In this document: piece after piece, positions 1-8,148 of the stretch | How positions within the stretch are numbered: the stretch's first letter is position 1 | How the letters are laid out: each line of letters opens with the position of its first letter | From: Paenibacillus sp. BIC5C1 | Lineage (GTDB): Bacteria; Bacillota; Bacilli; Paenibacillales; Paenibacillaceae | Reading direction: 5' to 3' | DNA: 64,000 bases | NCBI RefSeq assembly: GCF_032399705.1 | Contig: NZ_CP135922.1 | Coordinates: forward strand, 6,758,001-6,822,000 | The notes under the pieces: model-generated | The model's database searches: none | What the model saw: only the letters and a program-made list of their open reading frames with translations | Told to the model about the DNA's origin: nothing | Position numbers and translations under genes: made by a program

Positions 1-191
1 TAGTCTTTGAATACGGTATCAACAATATCTGTACGTTGTGTAAGGACGGTAATCTCACCCTTGATATCTGCAGGATCTGTGCTGATTTCCTCTCCTGCCT
101 GTGATGAGCCACCTCCAGAAGAGCATGCTGCGAGCAGAGAAGTGATGAGCAACATGGTGAGCAGCAACATCCAACCTTTGTTTTTATTCAA
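1..191 (-). CDS. ABC transporter sugar-binding lipoprotein, N-terminal part
   Basis: Only the first 63 codons lie in the window; the gene runs off the left edge. Reading starts at a TTG (191-189) preceded by GAAAGGGG at a normal distance. The product opens with MNKNKGWMLL, a hydrophobic stretch and the lipobox SLLAAC, followed by a Ser/Gly-rich tether and then GEITVLTQRTDIVDT, which is typical of family 1 extracellular solute-binding proteins that feed sugars to ABC permeases. It would be a lipid-anchored receptor on the outer face of the membrane. It is divergent from the mannan-disaccharide operon, and an operator-like site at 257-269 lies in its leader, so it probably imports the oligosaccharide used by that operon (inference). 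The permease genes are expected outside the window. Confidence 0.8.
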   Translation of the reverse strand, partial: MNKNKGWMLLLTMLLITSLLAACSSGGGSSQAGEEISTDPADIKGEITVLTQRTDIVDTVFKD

Positions 192-255
192 TTGATTCGA
201 CCCCTTTCTTAAGTTAATTTAAGTTATCGTTAAGGTTACAAAATGAATTTTATTA

Positions 256-269
256 TGGTAACGCTTACC
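256..269. promoter_or_regulatory. Candidate LacI/CcpA-type operator
   Basis: The sequence GGTAA-CGC-TTACC (257-269) is an inverted repeat around CGC. Read on the minus strand with one extra base it matches the CcpA cre pattern TGNAANCGNTNNCA at all but one fixed position. It lies about 65 bases upstream of the binding-protein start, so it could serve the local LacI regulator or CcpA. Confidence 0.5.
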
Positions 270-320
270 TGTCAATTAAATTATTTCTTACTTAACAAAA
301 GGTTTTTATTCCGGGACGCG

Positions 321-349
321 TTGACAATGCTTTTATCCAATACTAAAAT
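321..349 (+). promoter_or_regulatory. Sigma-A-type promoter of the epimerase/phosphorylase operon
   Basis: TTGACA at 321-326 is a perfect -35 element. After a 17-base spacer comes TAAAAT at 344-349, one mismatch from TATAAT. Transcription would start near 356, just before the palindrome at 361-372. Confidence 0.7.
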
Positions 350-360
350 TACTTAATAAG

Positions 361-372
361 GTTAACGTTAAC
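361..372. promoter_or_regulatory. Palindromic operator GTTAACGTTAAC
   Basis: A perfect 12-base palindrome sits a few bases downstream of the predicted start site, the classic place for a repressor to block transcription. Its central TAACGTTA resembles LacI-family operators. The likely ligand-responsive repressor is the LacI-type protein encoded at 2969-4000 (inference). Confidence 0.6.
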
Positions 373-413
373 TTAATTTATTTGCACCCTGTACTTTGAA
401 GGAGCGCTCACTT

Positions 414-1595
414 ATGACTCACATCAATGACATCAAAACTGAAATAAAAGAACACTGGGAAGGTCATATTCTGCCATTCTGGTCTGCCCTCAAAGATCAT
501 AACAACGGCGGATTCTATGGTTGGGTTGGCAATGACCTTCAGGTCGATCCACTCGCTCCCAAGGGCGGAATCGCCACAGCACGACAATTATGGTCCTTTG
601 CAGCTGCCTACCGGGTAACCGGAAATGAAATCTGGCGTGATCACGCTGAACATGCTTACCGTTTCCTTGTGGATCATGTGATGGATATGGAATACGGCGG
701 AATGTACTGGATGGTCAATGCCAATGGAGAACCATTGGACACAAGCAAACATGTGTATACCCAGTCCTTCGGCGTCTACTCACTAAGTGAGTACTATCGT
801 GCCACCGGGGATGCATCTGCTTTGGAACTTGCGAAAACGCTTTTTGCTCTCATTGAGGATCAAGGGCTGAATGCCGAACTACCTGCATATAAGGAACAAT
901 TTGACCGCCTTTGGAAGGAACAGCCGAATGAAATGCTGAGCGAAAATGGTGTGATTGCGGATTACACGATGAATACGCATATTCACGTGTTGGAGGCCTA
1001 CACCACGCTCTACCGAGTGTGGCCAGATCAGCAGGTGAAGACGGCGCTGGAACGCCTGCTAGGCATCTTATATGAACGGGTGTATGACAAGGACACGAAG
1101 TTTCTTGGGGTATTTTTCAACAAGGATTGGCAATCCATCATCGATCTGCGCTCATTCGGGCATGACATTGAAGCCAGCTGGCTGATCGACGAAACGTTGA
1201 AAGTGCTGGGCTTGGACCAACACCCGGAGTATTCCGCGATGGTTACGGACATCGCCTATAACATTTCCAATGCTGCTGTACAGGCCGATGGCTCTCTAAT
1301 GAATGAACAAGAGGGGGACCACGTGGATGAAAAGCGGATATGGTGGGTTCAGGCCGAGGCGATGGTCGGCTTCTACAACGCCTATGAGCGTACAGGTGAC
1401 CGTTTGTTTTTGGAGAGAGTAGAACGCTTGTGGACATATACGAAGGAACATATTATCGATCACCGGGCTGGCGGGGAATGGTACTGGTCGGTAGACGGGA
1501 ACGGCACACCGGATCAAAGTGAAATAGCCGGGCCGTGGAAATGCCCGTATCACAATAGCAGGTTTTGTATTGAACTGATTGAGAGGATGGGATAG
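414..1595 (+). CDS. Cellobiose 2-epimerase (AGE family)
   Basis: Predicted 393-residue cytoplasmic enzyme of the N-acylglucosamine 2-epimerase superfamily, an (alpha/alpha)6 barrel. It has the family's conserved histidines in [25 protein letters not shown] and [12 protein letters not shown], plus the aromatic stretches that bind the disaccharide. Length matches cellobiose 2-epimerases, which convert the reducing-end glucose of beta-1,4 disaccharides to mannose or back. The ATG at 414 is chosen because AAGGAG (399-404) precedes it by 9 bases; an in-frame TTG at 396 would put that site inside the gene. The next gene is a GH130 phosphorylase, and this pair is the known mannobiose route: mannobiose to mannosylglucose, then phosphorolysis. 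Specificity for mannobiose over cellobiose is inferred from that neighbour. Confidence 0.88.
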   Translation: MTHINDIKTEIKEHWEGHILPFWSALKDHNNGGFYGWVGNDLQVDPLAPKGGIATARQLWSFAAAYRVTGNEIWRDHAEHAYRFLVDHVMDMEYGGMYWMVNANGEPLDTSKHVYTQSFGVYSLSEYYRATGDASALELAKTLFALIEDQGLNAELPAYKEQFDRLWKEQPNEMLSENGVIADYTMNTHIHVLEAYTTLYRVWPDQQVKTALERLLGILYERVYDKDTKFLGVFFNKDWQSIIDLRSFGHDIEASWLIDETLKVLGLDQHPEYSAMVTDIAYNISNAAVQADGSLMNEQEGDHVDEKRIWWVQAEAMVGFYNAYERTGDRLFLERVERLWTYTKEHIIDHRAGGEWYWSVDGNGTPDQSEIAGPWKCPYHNSRFCIELIERMG

Positions 1596-1597
1596 TG

Positions 1598-2782
1598 ATG
1601 ATACACCCCAAATACAATGAATTGTTGGAGCAACAAGAACAGCTGCTTACACGCCAAAATGAAATTGATCCTTCATTCTACAACGGCGTATATGATCGGT
1701 ACCGTTATCCTGTAATCACACGCCATCATGTACCGCTGCACTGGAGATTTGATCTGGACGAAGCGACAAATCCCCACTTCATGGAACGTCTGGGCATTAA
1801 CGCTACGCTTAATCCGGGAGCCATCTATTTCAATGGCAAATACGTGATGGTCATCCGTACCGAAGGATTGGACCGCAAATCCATCTTCGCCCTAGCTGAG
1901 AGTGATAACGGCATCGACGGATTTCGTTTCACAGGCAAACCTTTAGTGTGGGAAGATATTGATGCGGAAGAGACCAACCAGTATGATATGCGATTGGTTC
2001 AGCATGAAGATGGCTGGATTTATGGTATCTACTGCTCAGAGCGCAAAGACCCCGAAGCTCCGGCATTCGATACATCCAGTGCCGTAGCCCAGGCCGGACT
2101 TGTCCGGACACGCGATCTGGTCAGCTGGGAGCGTCTACCCAACATCACCACCAACTCCCCTCAACAGCGAAATGTTGTATTGCACCCCGAATTTGTAGAG
2201 GGTAAATATGCGTTCTATACACGGCCGCAAGACGGATTCATCTCCACAGGCAGCGGTGGCGGGATTGCCTTCGGTCTGTGCGATGACATTCTGAATCCTG
2301 TGATTGAGGAAGAGACGATCATCGATGAACGAAAATACCATACCGTATATGAAGTAAAAAACGGCCAGGGCCCTGCTCCGATCAAAACGGATCGCGGCTG
2401 GATTCACCTTGCCCACGGGGTTCGCAACACGGCAGCGGGCCTTCGTTATGTGCTGTACACGTTCGCCACGGATCTGAATGATCCGGCACGCATCATCGCC
2501 AAGCCAGGCGGGCATTTCATTGCTCCTTATGACGACGAGCGTGTAGGCGATGTGTCCAATGTTATTTTCTGCAACGGTGCAGTGGTCAACGAACAGGGTG
2601 AGGTCTTCATTTATTACGCATCCAGCGATACCCGCTGTCATGTGGCCACAACAACGCTGGAAAAACTGGTCGATTACACATTCAATACTCCTGCTGATCC
2701 TTACCGTTCTCTGGATTGTGCCAGCCAGCGCGGTGACCTGATCGAGCGGAATGAGAAGCTTCTCCAAAAGCAATTGTCTTAA
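1598..2782 (+). CDS. GH130 phosphorylase, probably 4-O-beta-D-mannosyl-D-glucose phosphorylase
   Basis: Predicted 394-residue cytoplasmic enzyme. The five-bladed propeller signatures of GH130 are visible: [19 protein letters not shown] near the N-terminus, a run [18 protein letters not shown] containing the likely acid Asp, YTRPQDGF, and [16 protein letters not shown]. Length and these motifs fit subfamily 1, whose members split mannosyl-glucose with phosphate into mannose 1-phosphate and glucose. The gene begins at the stop of the epimerase; a GTG at 1595 overlaps that stop and an ATG follows at 1598, with GAGAGGATGG just upstream, so either start is possible. Tight coupling to the epimerase supports the mannosylglucose assignment over other GH130 activities. 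Confidence 0.85.
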   Translation: MIHPKYNELLEQQEQLLTRQNEIDPSFYNGVYDRYRYPVITRHHVPLHWRFDLDEATNPHFMERLGINATLNPGAIYFNGKYVMVIRTEGLDRKSIFALAESDNGIDGFRFTGKPLVWEDIDAEETNQYDMRLVQHEDGWIYGIYCSERKDPEAPAFDTSSAVAQAGLVRTRDLVSWERLPNITTNSPQQRNVVLHPEFVEGKYAFYTRPQDGFISTGSGGGIAFGLCDDILNPVIEEETIIDERKYHTVYEVKNGQGPAPIKTDRGWIHLAHGVRNTAAGLRYVLYTFATDLNDPARIIAKPGGHFIAPYDDERVGDVSNVIFCNGAVVNEQGEVFIYYASSDTRCHVATTTLEKLVDYTFNTPADPYRSLDCASQRGDLIERNEKLLQKQLS

Positions 2783-2905
2783 AACCGGAAGAGCAGCCTT
2801 CAACGGAAAATGCAGCATGCTGAAAAATTAGCGCAGTGCCAATCAGAATTTCTTTATTCCATGTGGGTAACGATGTATACTAATATGGATTGTTGTTATG
2901 TTTGA

Positions 2906-2919
2906 AGGAAGCGCTAACC
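2906..2919 (+). promoter_or_regulatory. Candidate cre/LacI operator upstream of the lacI-type gene
   Basis: GGAAGCGCTAACC contains the AGCGCT core shared by CcpA and LacI-family operators and lies about 50 bases before the regulator start. It matches the cre pattern with two mismatches, suggesting catabolite or self control of the regulator. Confidence 0.35.
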
Positions 2920-2968
2920 ATAATGACAGCACATTGTACGTAAACCGGCTTGAAGGAGGCGACCAAAG

Positions 2969-4000
2969 CTGAAGAACAATATCACCATGCGGGATATCGC
3001 CGACAAGCTCGGAGTTAGCAGTGTGACGGTCTCGAAGGCATTAAATGATAAAGATGGCGTCAGTGGCGAATTGAAGGAAAAAATTAAAGTGCTTGCCGTT
3101 CAGATGGGCTATCGGTATAACGCCGCGGCTCGTTCCATGAAGGAAGGCTTAACTCATAATATTGGTGTTATTATACCGGAGCGCTTTACCGGACCTACAC
3201 AATCGTTCTATGTACGTGTATTCCAGCGCATCACCAAACATCTGGAGGATCAGGGGTACTACGGCATTCTGCATATTCTGAATGTGGAGGACGAAGAGGA
3301 ATTAATCCTGCCAAAGCTCTATAGTGACAACAAAGTGGATGGTTTCATTGTGCTTGGACAAGTCAGCAAGGAATATATCGAGCTGGTCCAGTCGATGGAG
3401 GTACCCAAAATGTTTCTCGATTTCTATGATGAGCATTCTGATATCGACTCTGTCGTTACCGACAACTTTTACGCTGCTTATGAGCTGACAAACGTTCTGG
3501 TTCAACAGGGACACCGCCGCATCGCTTATGTGGGGAATCTCTATTCTACAAGCAGCATTCAGGACCGATTCCTCGGTTATTACAAATCATTGCTGGAACA
3601 TCGATTGCCGATGAATCCCGATCTTGTGCTTAATGACCGGGATGAGCGAGGTACGTTTATTGAAATTGATCTGCCAGCTCAGCTGCCTACGGCTTTTGTA
3701 TGCAACTGCGATCAGGTGGCCCATCTGCTCGTTCAAAAACTGTCTTCACTGGGTATTCAGGTGCCTGCACAATGCTCCGTAGTTGGGTTCGATAATGATA
3801 TCTATGCCACACTCTCCGATCCCAAGTTAACTACGGTTGAGGTCGATGTGGAACAGATGGCGCGTACTGCGGTTCATTCCATGCTCAAAAAGATTGATAA
3901 CCCGAGTCGCAGCTTCGGCCGTGTACACGTGAAGGGCAATATCATTTATCGTGATTCGGTGAGTGCTGCACCTGCCCTTTCGGATGACTTACCTAACTAA
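2969..4000 (+). CDS. LacI-family transcriptional regulator (probable CTG start)
   Basis: Predicted 343-residue repressor: an N-terminal LacI helix-turn-helix (MRDIADKLGVSSVTVSKALND) with hinge, then a periplasmic-binding-protein-like sugar sensor domain (for example GHRRIAYVGNL and SVVGFDNDIYATLSDPKLTTVEVD). The strong site AAGGAGG (2953-2959) is followed after 9 bases by CTG at 2969, and the six codons from there give MKNNIT before the HTH, as in relatives. The first ATG, at 2987, would be 27 bases from that site, so CTG is the likely start. It lies downstream of the epimerase/phosphorylase pair and probably represses it through the palindrome at 361-372. The inducer is presumably a mannan-derived sugar (inference). 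Confidence 0.88.
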   Translation: MKNNITMRDIADKLGVSSVTVSKALNDKDGVSGELKEKIKVLAVQMGYRYNAAARSMKEGLTHNIGVIIPERFTGPTQSFYVRVFQRITKHLEDQGYYGILHILNVEDEEELILPKLYSDNKVDGFIVLGQVSKEYIELVQSMEVPKMFLDFYDEHSDIDSVVTDNFYAAYELTNVLVQQGHRRIAYVGNLYSTSSIQDRFLGYYKSLLEHRLPMNPDLVLNDRDERGTFIEIDLPAQLPTAFVCNCDQVAHLLVQKLSSLGIQVPAQCSVVGFDNDIYATLSDPKLTTVEVDVEQMARTAVHSMLKKIDNPSRSFGRVHVKGNIIYRDSVSAAPALSDDLPN

Positions 4001-4025
4001 AAAGGAACTAGACTCCCTGTTCCAC

Positions 4026-4068
4026 AAAAAGAGTGCTCCCGGCCATTACGGCTGCAGGAGCACTCTTT
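4026..4068. terminator. Terminator between the lacI-type gene and pectate lyase gene
   Basis: AAAGAGTGCTCC (4028-4039) pairs with GGAGCACTCTTT (4057-4068). On the minus strand the stem runs into five T residues, so it mainly ends the pectate lyase transcript; it may also stop the convergent regulator transcript. Confidence 0.8.
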
Positions 4069-4156
4069 GCTTATGAAAAAAAGAGAAAGTGGTCAGGAAC
4101 CACTATAGATCACGGCCACTCTCCACTCGATTCCAAATACTAACTCCTGTTACAGC

Positions 4157-5584
4157 CTAGTAACTCGTCTTCAGCCAATTGTCTTTGGACCAGGATAATT
4201 TGCCTGCACCTGCTCCGCTTGAACCAGTGAGGCGTGCATTCAGCGTCGCTGGATCATCGGTAGTGTAGCTGTAAGGAAGTGCCGAGAATCCGTTCCAGGA
4301 GAAAGCTTTCACTGCGGCCGGAACCGGGCTGAGCGGACTGCCGGATGTATCACTGTTTCCACGGAATGAGCTTCCATCCAGAGAATACATCGTGTCAGTT
4401 ACCTTAATTTTACCGGTATACGTTGCATCGGCCGGATCCGTCTGGTTATTGCGGACCGGGAACAGTACGTCTTTGATCACCGATTTTTCGACCAGCACTG
4501 CACCATCTTCAGTGGAAATAGCTCCGTTGCCGATGATATCAAAATGATATCCTTTGGACGAAATCGCCGTTGCCATCGCAGATGTGATTCTGGATTTGGC
4601 CGCACGTGCCCCTGTCGCATCCATCACAATATTGTAGGCATGCGCATTGCCTCCGCGCAGACGCGGCATGCGATCCTGGATATCCTTGTACAAGTTATGG
4701 TGCAGGGTCATGGACAGATTGGCATTGGCCGATTCGAAGCTGGTCGAACCAACCAGATGACCTTTTTTCTGAGGAGATGAAATGGCAATGATATCTGCTT
4801 TGCTGAGCCCAACCGCGCTGCTGCGCAGGTAGTTGTACATCGGATAGGAAGCCTTGTTTGCTTCCAACTCGTTCATCTGCTGGGTAACCCAGCTGTTCGA
4901 GCTGCCGTCATCCCCTTTGAAGAGGGACCAGGAAATGGTCACGCCGCTCGTTCCTTTTTTCGAATCGACAAGCCCGTCATAGGCTTTATTAAAGGTACAG
5001 TGATCAATCCAAACGTTGCTGTTCTCTTCAAGAGTGATGTAATCCCAGTCGTTTTTGTCATAGTCGCCTTTGGTCGCTTCATCCCATTCCCATAACTCAT
5101 CGAATTCGAGGTTGCGGATGATGACGTTGGAGCTGCGTTTGACACTGATGGCTCCATGCTTGATCTTGGCCCCATTTGCTGAGAAAATGGTCAGGCCATT
5201 GAAGCTGTCGATCGTCAGCTTACTGACACCCGTCTGTTTCAATACAGGATGAGTCAGCGCATCATTATGCTTGGCAAAAGGAGATGTCTGAGCAGCGCTC
5301 GGAATTTCATTCCATCCCAAATTCAGGTCGTTCATAATCTCAACGACTTTGACACCAGAGTTCTTTTTCAGCGCCGCAGCGAGATCCGTTGCATTGTATA
5401 CTTTCTTATACTTGGTCGTATCCGACTCGCTGATGGTACCTCCACCCGTATTCCCTTGGGAGAAACCTGTGAGATTGTAATCTGCATTGCCTGCTGCCTG
5501 TACACTTGTCGGTCCAGACAATAGAGTAAAGCCCAACGCCAGAGCCAGTGCGGCACTGCACCATGTTCGAATTTTGCTTTTCAT
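4157..5584 (-). CDS. Secreted pectate lyase, PL1 family
   Basis: Predicted 475-residue secreted enzyme. Residues 1-30 form a signal peptide ending VQAAG. The body has the right-handed beta-helix signatures of polysaccharide lyase family 1: the VWIDHC motif, Asp-rich calcium-binding stretches around YDGLVDSKKG and WSLFKGDDG, and RMPRLRGGNAHAYN carrying the catalytic arginine of the RxPxxR type. It cleaves polygalacturonate by calcium-dependent beta-elimination outside the cell. GGGAGGA precedes the ATG. A cre-like site lies about 90 bases upstream (5672-5685), suggesting carbon catabolite repression. It stands as a single gene with its own terminator. Whether it prefers pectate or methylated pectin cannot be told. 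Confidence 0.92.
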   Translation of the reverse strand: MKSKIRTWCSAALALALGFTLLSGPTSVQAAGNADYNLTGFSQGNTGGGTISESDTTKYKKVYNATDLAAALKKNSGVKVVEIMNDLNLGWNEIPSAAQTSPFAKHNDALTHPVLKQTGVSKLTIDSFNGLTIFSANGAKIKHGAISVKRSSNVIIRNLEFDELWEWDEATKGDYDKNDWDYITLEENSNVWIDHCTFNKAYDGLVDSKKGTSGVTISWSLFKGDDGSSNSWVTQQMNELEANKASYPMYNYLRSSAVGLSKADIIAISSPQKKGHLVGSTSFESANANLSMTLHHNLYKDIQDRMPRLRGGNAHAYNIVMDATGARAAKSRITSAMATAISSKGYHFDIIGNGAISTEDGAVLVEKSVIKDVLFPVRNNQTDPADATYTGKIKVTDTMYSLDGSSFRGNSDTSGSPLSPVPAAVKAFSWNGFSALPYSYTTDDPATLNARLTGSSGAGAGKLSWSKDNWLKTSY

Positions 5585-5671
5585 AAAACCATTCCTCCCT
5601 AATGATAATGATTACGTCCGTCCATCTCTGCCACCAGCATGTCACGAAGGACTTGTCCTCAATGTAAATGT

Positions 5672-5685
5672 TGGAAGCGATTACA
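5672..5685 (-). promoter_or_regulatory. cre-like site upstream of pectate lyase
   Basis: Read on the minus strand the site is TGTAATCGCTTCCA, which fits the CcpA pattern TGNAANCGNTNNCA at every fixed position. It is about 90 bases before the start codon, so glucose-type repression through CcpA is likely (inference). Confidence 0.55.
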
Positions 5686-5784
5686 ACAATAATCCTTATC
5701 TCAGATCGTTTTGGGATCTTCACATCAGCCGATAAACAATACCCGATTTAACCGGGAGCATTCCCATTTCAACTTATAGACATG

Positions 5785-5806
5785 AAAAAAAGCCCCCGTA
5801 GAGGCT
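5785..5806 (-). terminator. Terminator of the UPF0316 gene
   Basis: On the minus strand AGCCTC-TACG-GGGGCT forms a six-pair stem closed by a C(UACG)G tetraloop, an unusually stable loop, followed by seven T residues. Confidence 0.85.
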
Positions 5807-5831
5807 CACTATTATCTCGAATATTCCTAAT

Positions 5832-6347
5832 TTATCTTTTGATGGAACGTGTCCAGAACCCGCCATGGAACTGTTTGGGCTCAACGGTGATGACAAATGC
5901 TTTGGGATCAAGCTCCAGAATCGTCTGATACAGCAGTTTCTGATTTTTTCGTTTCGCCAGAATCTCCATAACCAGCCGATCTCCATCTCGTCCACTACCA
6001 ACCCAAGCAGTAACGCCGTATCCTTTATCCCGCAAGGCATTCGCTACATCCCCGCCCATCTGGTTACAAATAACCTTAACGGTAACGTAACCGAGGGCAA
6101 TCTTCTCTTCGATCCAGGCACCCAGCAATACCCCCAGCCCATAACCAACAGCATATACAATTAACGCAGATGGCTGGGTCAGATATTTGAGTACCAGATT
6201 CAGACCGAGTACGTAGATCACAATTTCGCCCATACTGATGAGCGCAGCAATATATTTCTGTCCTTTGAGCGTCAGAATCATCCGAAGTGTATACGCAGAT
6301 ACATACACAATTTGGATCAAAAAGATAAATACCAATATTTTAAACAA
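5832..6347 (-). CDS. UPF0316 / DUF2179 membrane protein (YebE-like)
   Basis: Predicted 171-residue protein with three hydrophobic helices (residues 1-95) followed by a soluble DUF2179 domain containing MGGDVANALRDKGYGVTAWVGSGRDGDRL-type sequence. The UPF0316 family is widespread in Bacillota and has no proven function; its C-terminal domain is shared with YitT-type membrane proteins. The reading frame is open 75 bases further upstream to an ATG at 6422, but a TTG at 6347 has GAGGG seven bases before it and starts exactly where relatives start (MFKILVFIFLIQIVYV). The gene is monocistronic with its own terminator. Confidence 0.8.
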   Translation of the reverse strand: MFKILVFIFLIQIVYVSAYTLRMILTLKGQKYIAALISMGEIVIYVLGLNLVLKYLTQPSALIVYAVGYGLGVLLGAWIEEKIALGYVTVKVICNQMGGDVANALRDKGYGVTAWVGSGRDGDRLVMEILAKRKNQKLLYQTILELDPKAFVITVEPKQFHGGFWTRSIKR

Positions 6348-6679
6348 TCGCAATCCCTCTTTCCTGACTTTCACAACGGAATGGGCCGTTTGTTGCGCGC
6401 CTTCTTTCCGCTTCCTCTGCATGTCATTTACGCTTCTCTGTATTTACTCTATCTCCATCATTGGACGTTATGCGGTCATTTTAAACGGTGGAACGTAAAT
6501 CGGACTGCAGTTCCTTGCCGGAACTGCCATTATAGAGCCCTTTCTGCGCATTATCAACCCGGCCTGAGACCCAGGGGCGAAAATCGGCTTGACTGAATAT
6601 GCTGAACCAACAGCAGGTAGATTGAGGCGTACAGGCAAACAGGTTCGGGAAACGACGGCTACCAAAAGGGGGAACTGTC
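6348..6679. other. Intergenic region between divergent genes, no gene seen
   Basis: This 332-base stretch holds the two divergent 5' regions of the UPF0316 gene and the dehydrogenase. Several open frames cross it but none has a ribosome site or recognisable product. A TTGACT hexamer at about 6590 has no -10 element at good spacing, so no promoter is called. Confidence 0.5.
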
Positions 6680-7897
6680 ATGCAGTTGTGGCACGAGATG
6701 CAGCGGGAAGGTATGGAAGAACTCATATTTTGCCATGATCCACGCAGCGGGCTTAAAGCCGTCATCGCCATCCATAGTACAGTACTGGGTCCCGCACTTG
6801 GGGGATGCCGCTGCTGGACGTATACATCGGAGGAAGAAGCGATTCGGGATGCCATCAAACTCGCGAAGGGCATGACCTACAAGTCGGCAGTCTCCGGCCT
6901 GCCATATGGCGGGGGCAAAGCTGTGGTATGGGATGTGCCCGCAGAACTGGCCACCCAACGGGGCGTAGCCAGCCCAGACAACCATCTGAATTCCGGAAAA
7001 AACAAACAGGATGTCGGGCCCCATACAAACACCATTAAAGGCAAGGATTCATCGGACGGATTAGATAAGGGATTAGTTAGAGCATCGAAAAACAACCCGT
7101 TAGCTTTCCGGCGTGCCGAAACGTTCCGTTCACTAGGCCGCTATCTGGAACGACTGAACGGACGTTATGTAACGGGCCTGGATCTGGGCACTACGGCGGC
7201 AGATATGGATCAAATCCGGCTGGAGACGGTACATGTGACAGATACGACTGGATCGCTTGGCGCACAGGATGATTTCACAGCCGAGATGACCGCCTACGGT
7301 ATATACACTGGCATCGGGACATCGCTGCGTCATCAAGGCATCGACGCCCTGCAGGGCATTTCCGTTGCCGTCCAGGGACTGGGCAAGGTCGGGTATGCCC
7401 TGTGCCGTTACCTGCATGCAGCCGGGGCACGGCTCATCGTGGCAGACGTTGTACCGGAACGTGTACAACGTGCCCTTGTGCAGTTCACCGGCGCCATTTC
7501 GGCCGATCCGGCCCATATTCACGCCGCTGACTGCAAGGTGTTCGCCCCCTGTGCCCTAGGGGGCGTATTGACCCCGGCAACGGTGGAGGAGCTGCGCTGC
7601 TCCATCGTTGCCGGGGCCGCGAACAACCAGCTCAGCCATCGGGAGCTGGTTGTTCGCGGCATGCAGGCGCGCGGCATCCTGTACGCGCCTGACTATGTGC
7701 TCAACGCAGGCGGAATCATCAGCACCGCCTACGAGCTGGAGGGCGCAGGGCCCGACCTGATCCGCCAAAAGGTGGCGGGGATTGCGGGCACGCTGTCCAA
7801 GGTCTATGCGATAGCAGAGCAATCTGCCCTCTCCACGGCGGATGCAACCGACCAGCTGGCAGAAGCAGCCCTGCAAAGCGAAAACCCCCATGCTTAA
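6680..7897 (+). CDS. Leucine/Glu/Phe/Val-type amino acid dehydrogenase with a large insertion
   Basis: Predicted 405-residue NAD-dependent oxidative deaminase of the Glu/Leu/Phe/Val family. The catalytic lysines K68 (MTYKSA) and K80 (GGGKAVVW) keep leucine dehydrogenase numbering, LGPALGGCR forms the substrate region, TGLDLGTTAADMD carries the catalytic Asp at 168, and VQGLGKVGYA is the Rossmann GxGxxG. Leucine dehydrogenases are about 365 residues with the Asp near 115; here about 53 extra residues, polar and rich in Gly, Lys, Asp and Asn, sit between residues 86 and 143. The frame is kept throughout. AAAAGGGGGAAC precedes the ATG. No branched-chain ketoacid genes adjoin it. The second half is visibly GC-rich. 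The family is certain; activity and substrate are less so because the insertion lies near the active cleft. Confidence 0.8.
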   Translation: MQLWHEMQREGMEELIFCHDPRSGLKAVIAIHSTVLGPALGGCRCWTYTSEEEAIRDAIKLAKGMTYKSAVSGLPYGGGKAVVWDVPAELATQRGVASPDNHLNSGKNKQDVGPHTNTIKGKDSSDGLDKGLVRASKNNPLAFRRAETFRSLGRYLERLNGRYVTGLDLGTTAADMDQIRLETVHVTDTTGSLGAQDDFTAEMTAYGIYTGIGTSLRHQGIDALQGISVAVQGLGKVGYALCRYLHAAGARLIVADVVPERVQRALVQFTGAISADPAHIHAADCKVFAPCALGGVLTPATVEELRCSIVAGAANNQLSHRELVVRGMQARGILYAPDYVLNAGGIISTAYELEGAGPDLIRQKVAGIAGTLSKVYAIAEQSALSTADATDQLAEAALQSENPHA

Positions 7898-8041
7898 CCT
7901 ACCGATACCGATTTAACACACTAATTCAATGACCCGATCGTTTAAATGCTCCAGAATCGAGATTACCGTTACAGTTCGCCATATCATTTATTTTCTCCAT
8001 CTTTAAAATTCAGCGCATCACATAAAGAATTAGAATAACGC

Positions 8042-8080
8042 AAAAAAGCCAATCCGGGTCATCGAAAACGGATTGGCTTT
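8042..8080. terminator. Bidirectional terminator
   Basis: AAAGCCAATCCG (8045-8056) pairs with CGGATTGGCTTT (8069-8080). It lies between convergent genes, with an A-run on the left that gives a T-run for the permease transcript and a T-rich tail on the right for the dehydrogenase transcript. Confidence 0.85.
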
Positions 8081-8148
8081 AATCAATTTTTCTTCAGGAT
8101 TGCATCTGCTAAACTTCATCAGGCAACCTCAACCTGTTACCGCCCACC

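Noticed and set aside
2135..2818. 227-codon minus-strand frame opposite the GH130 gene
   Set aside because: No ribosome site or recognisable motif, and it overlaps a clear enzyme gene fully.
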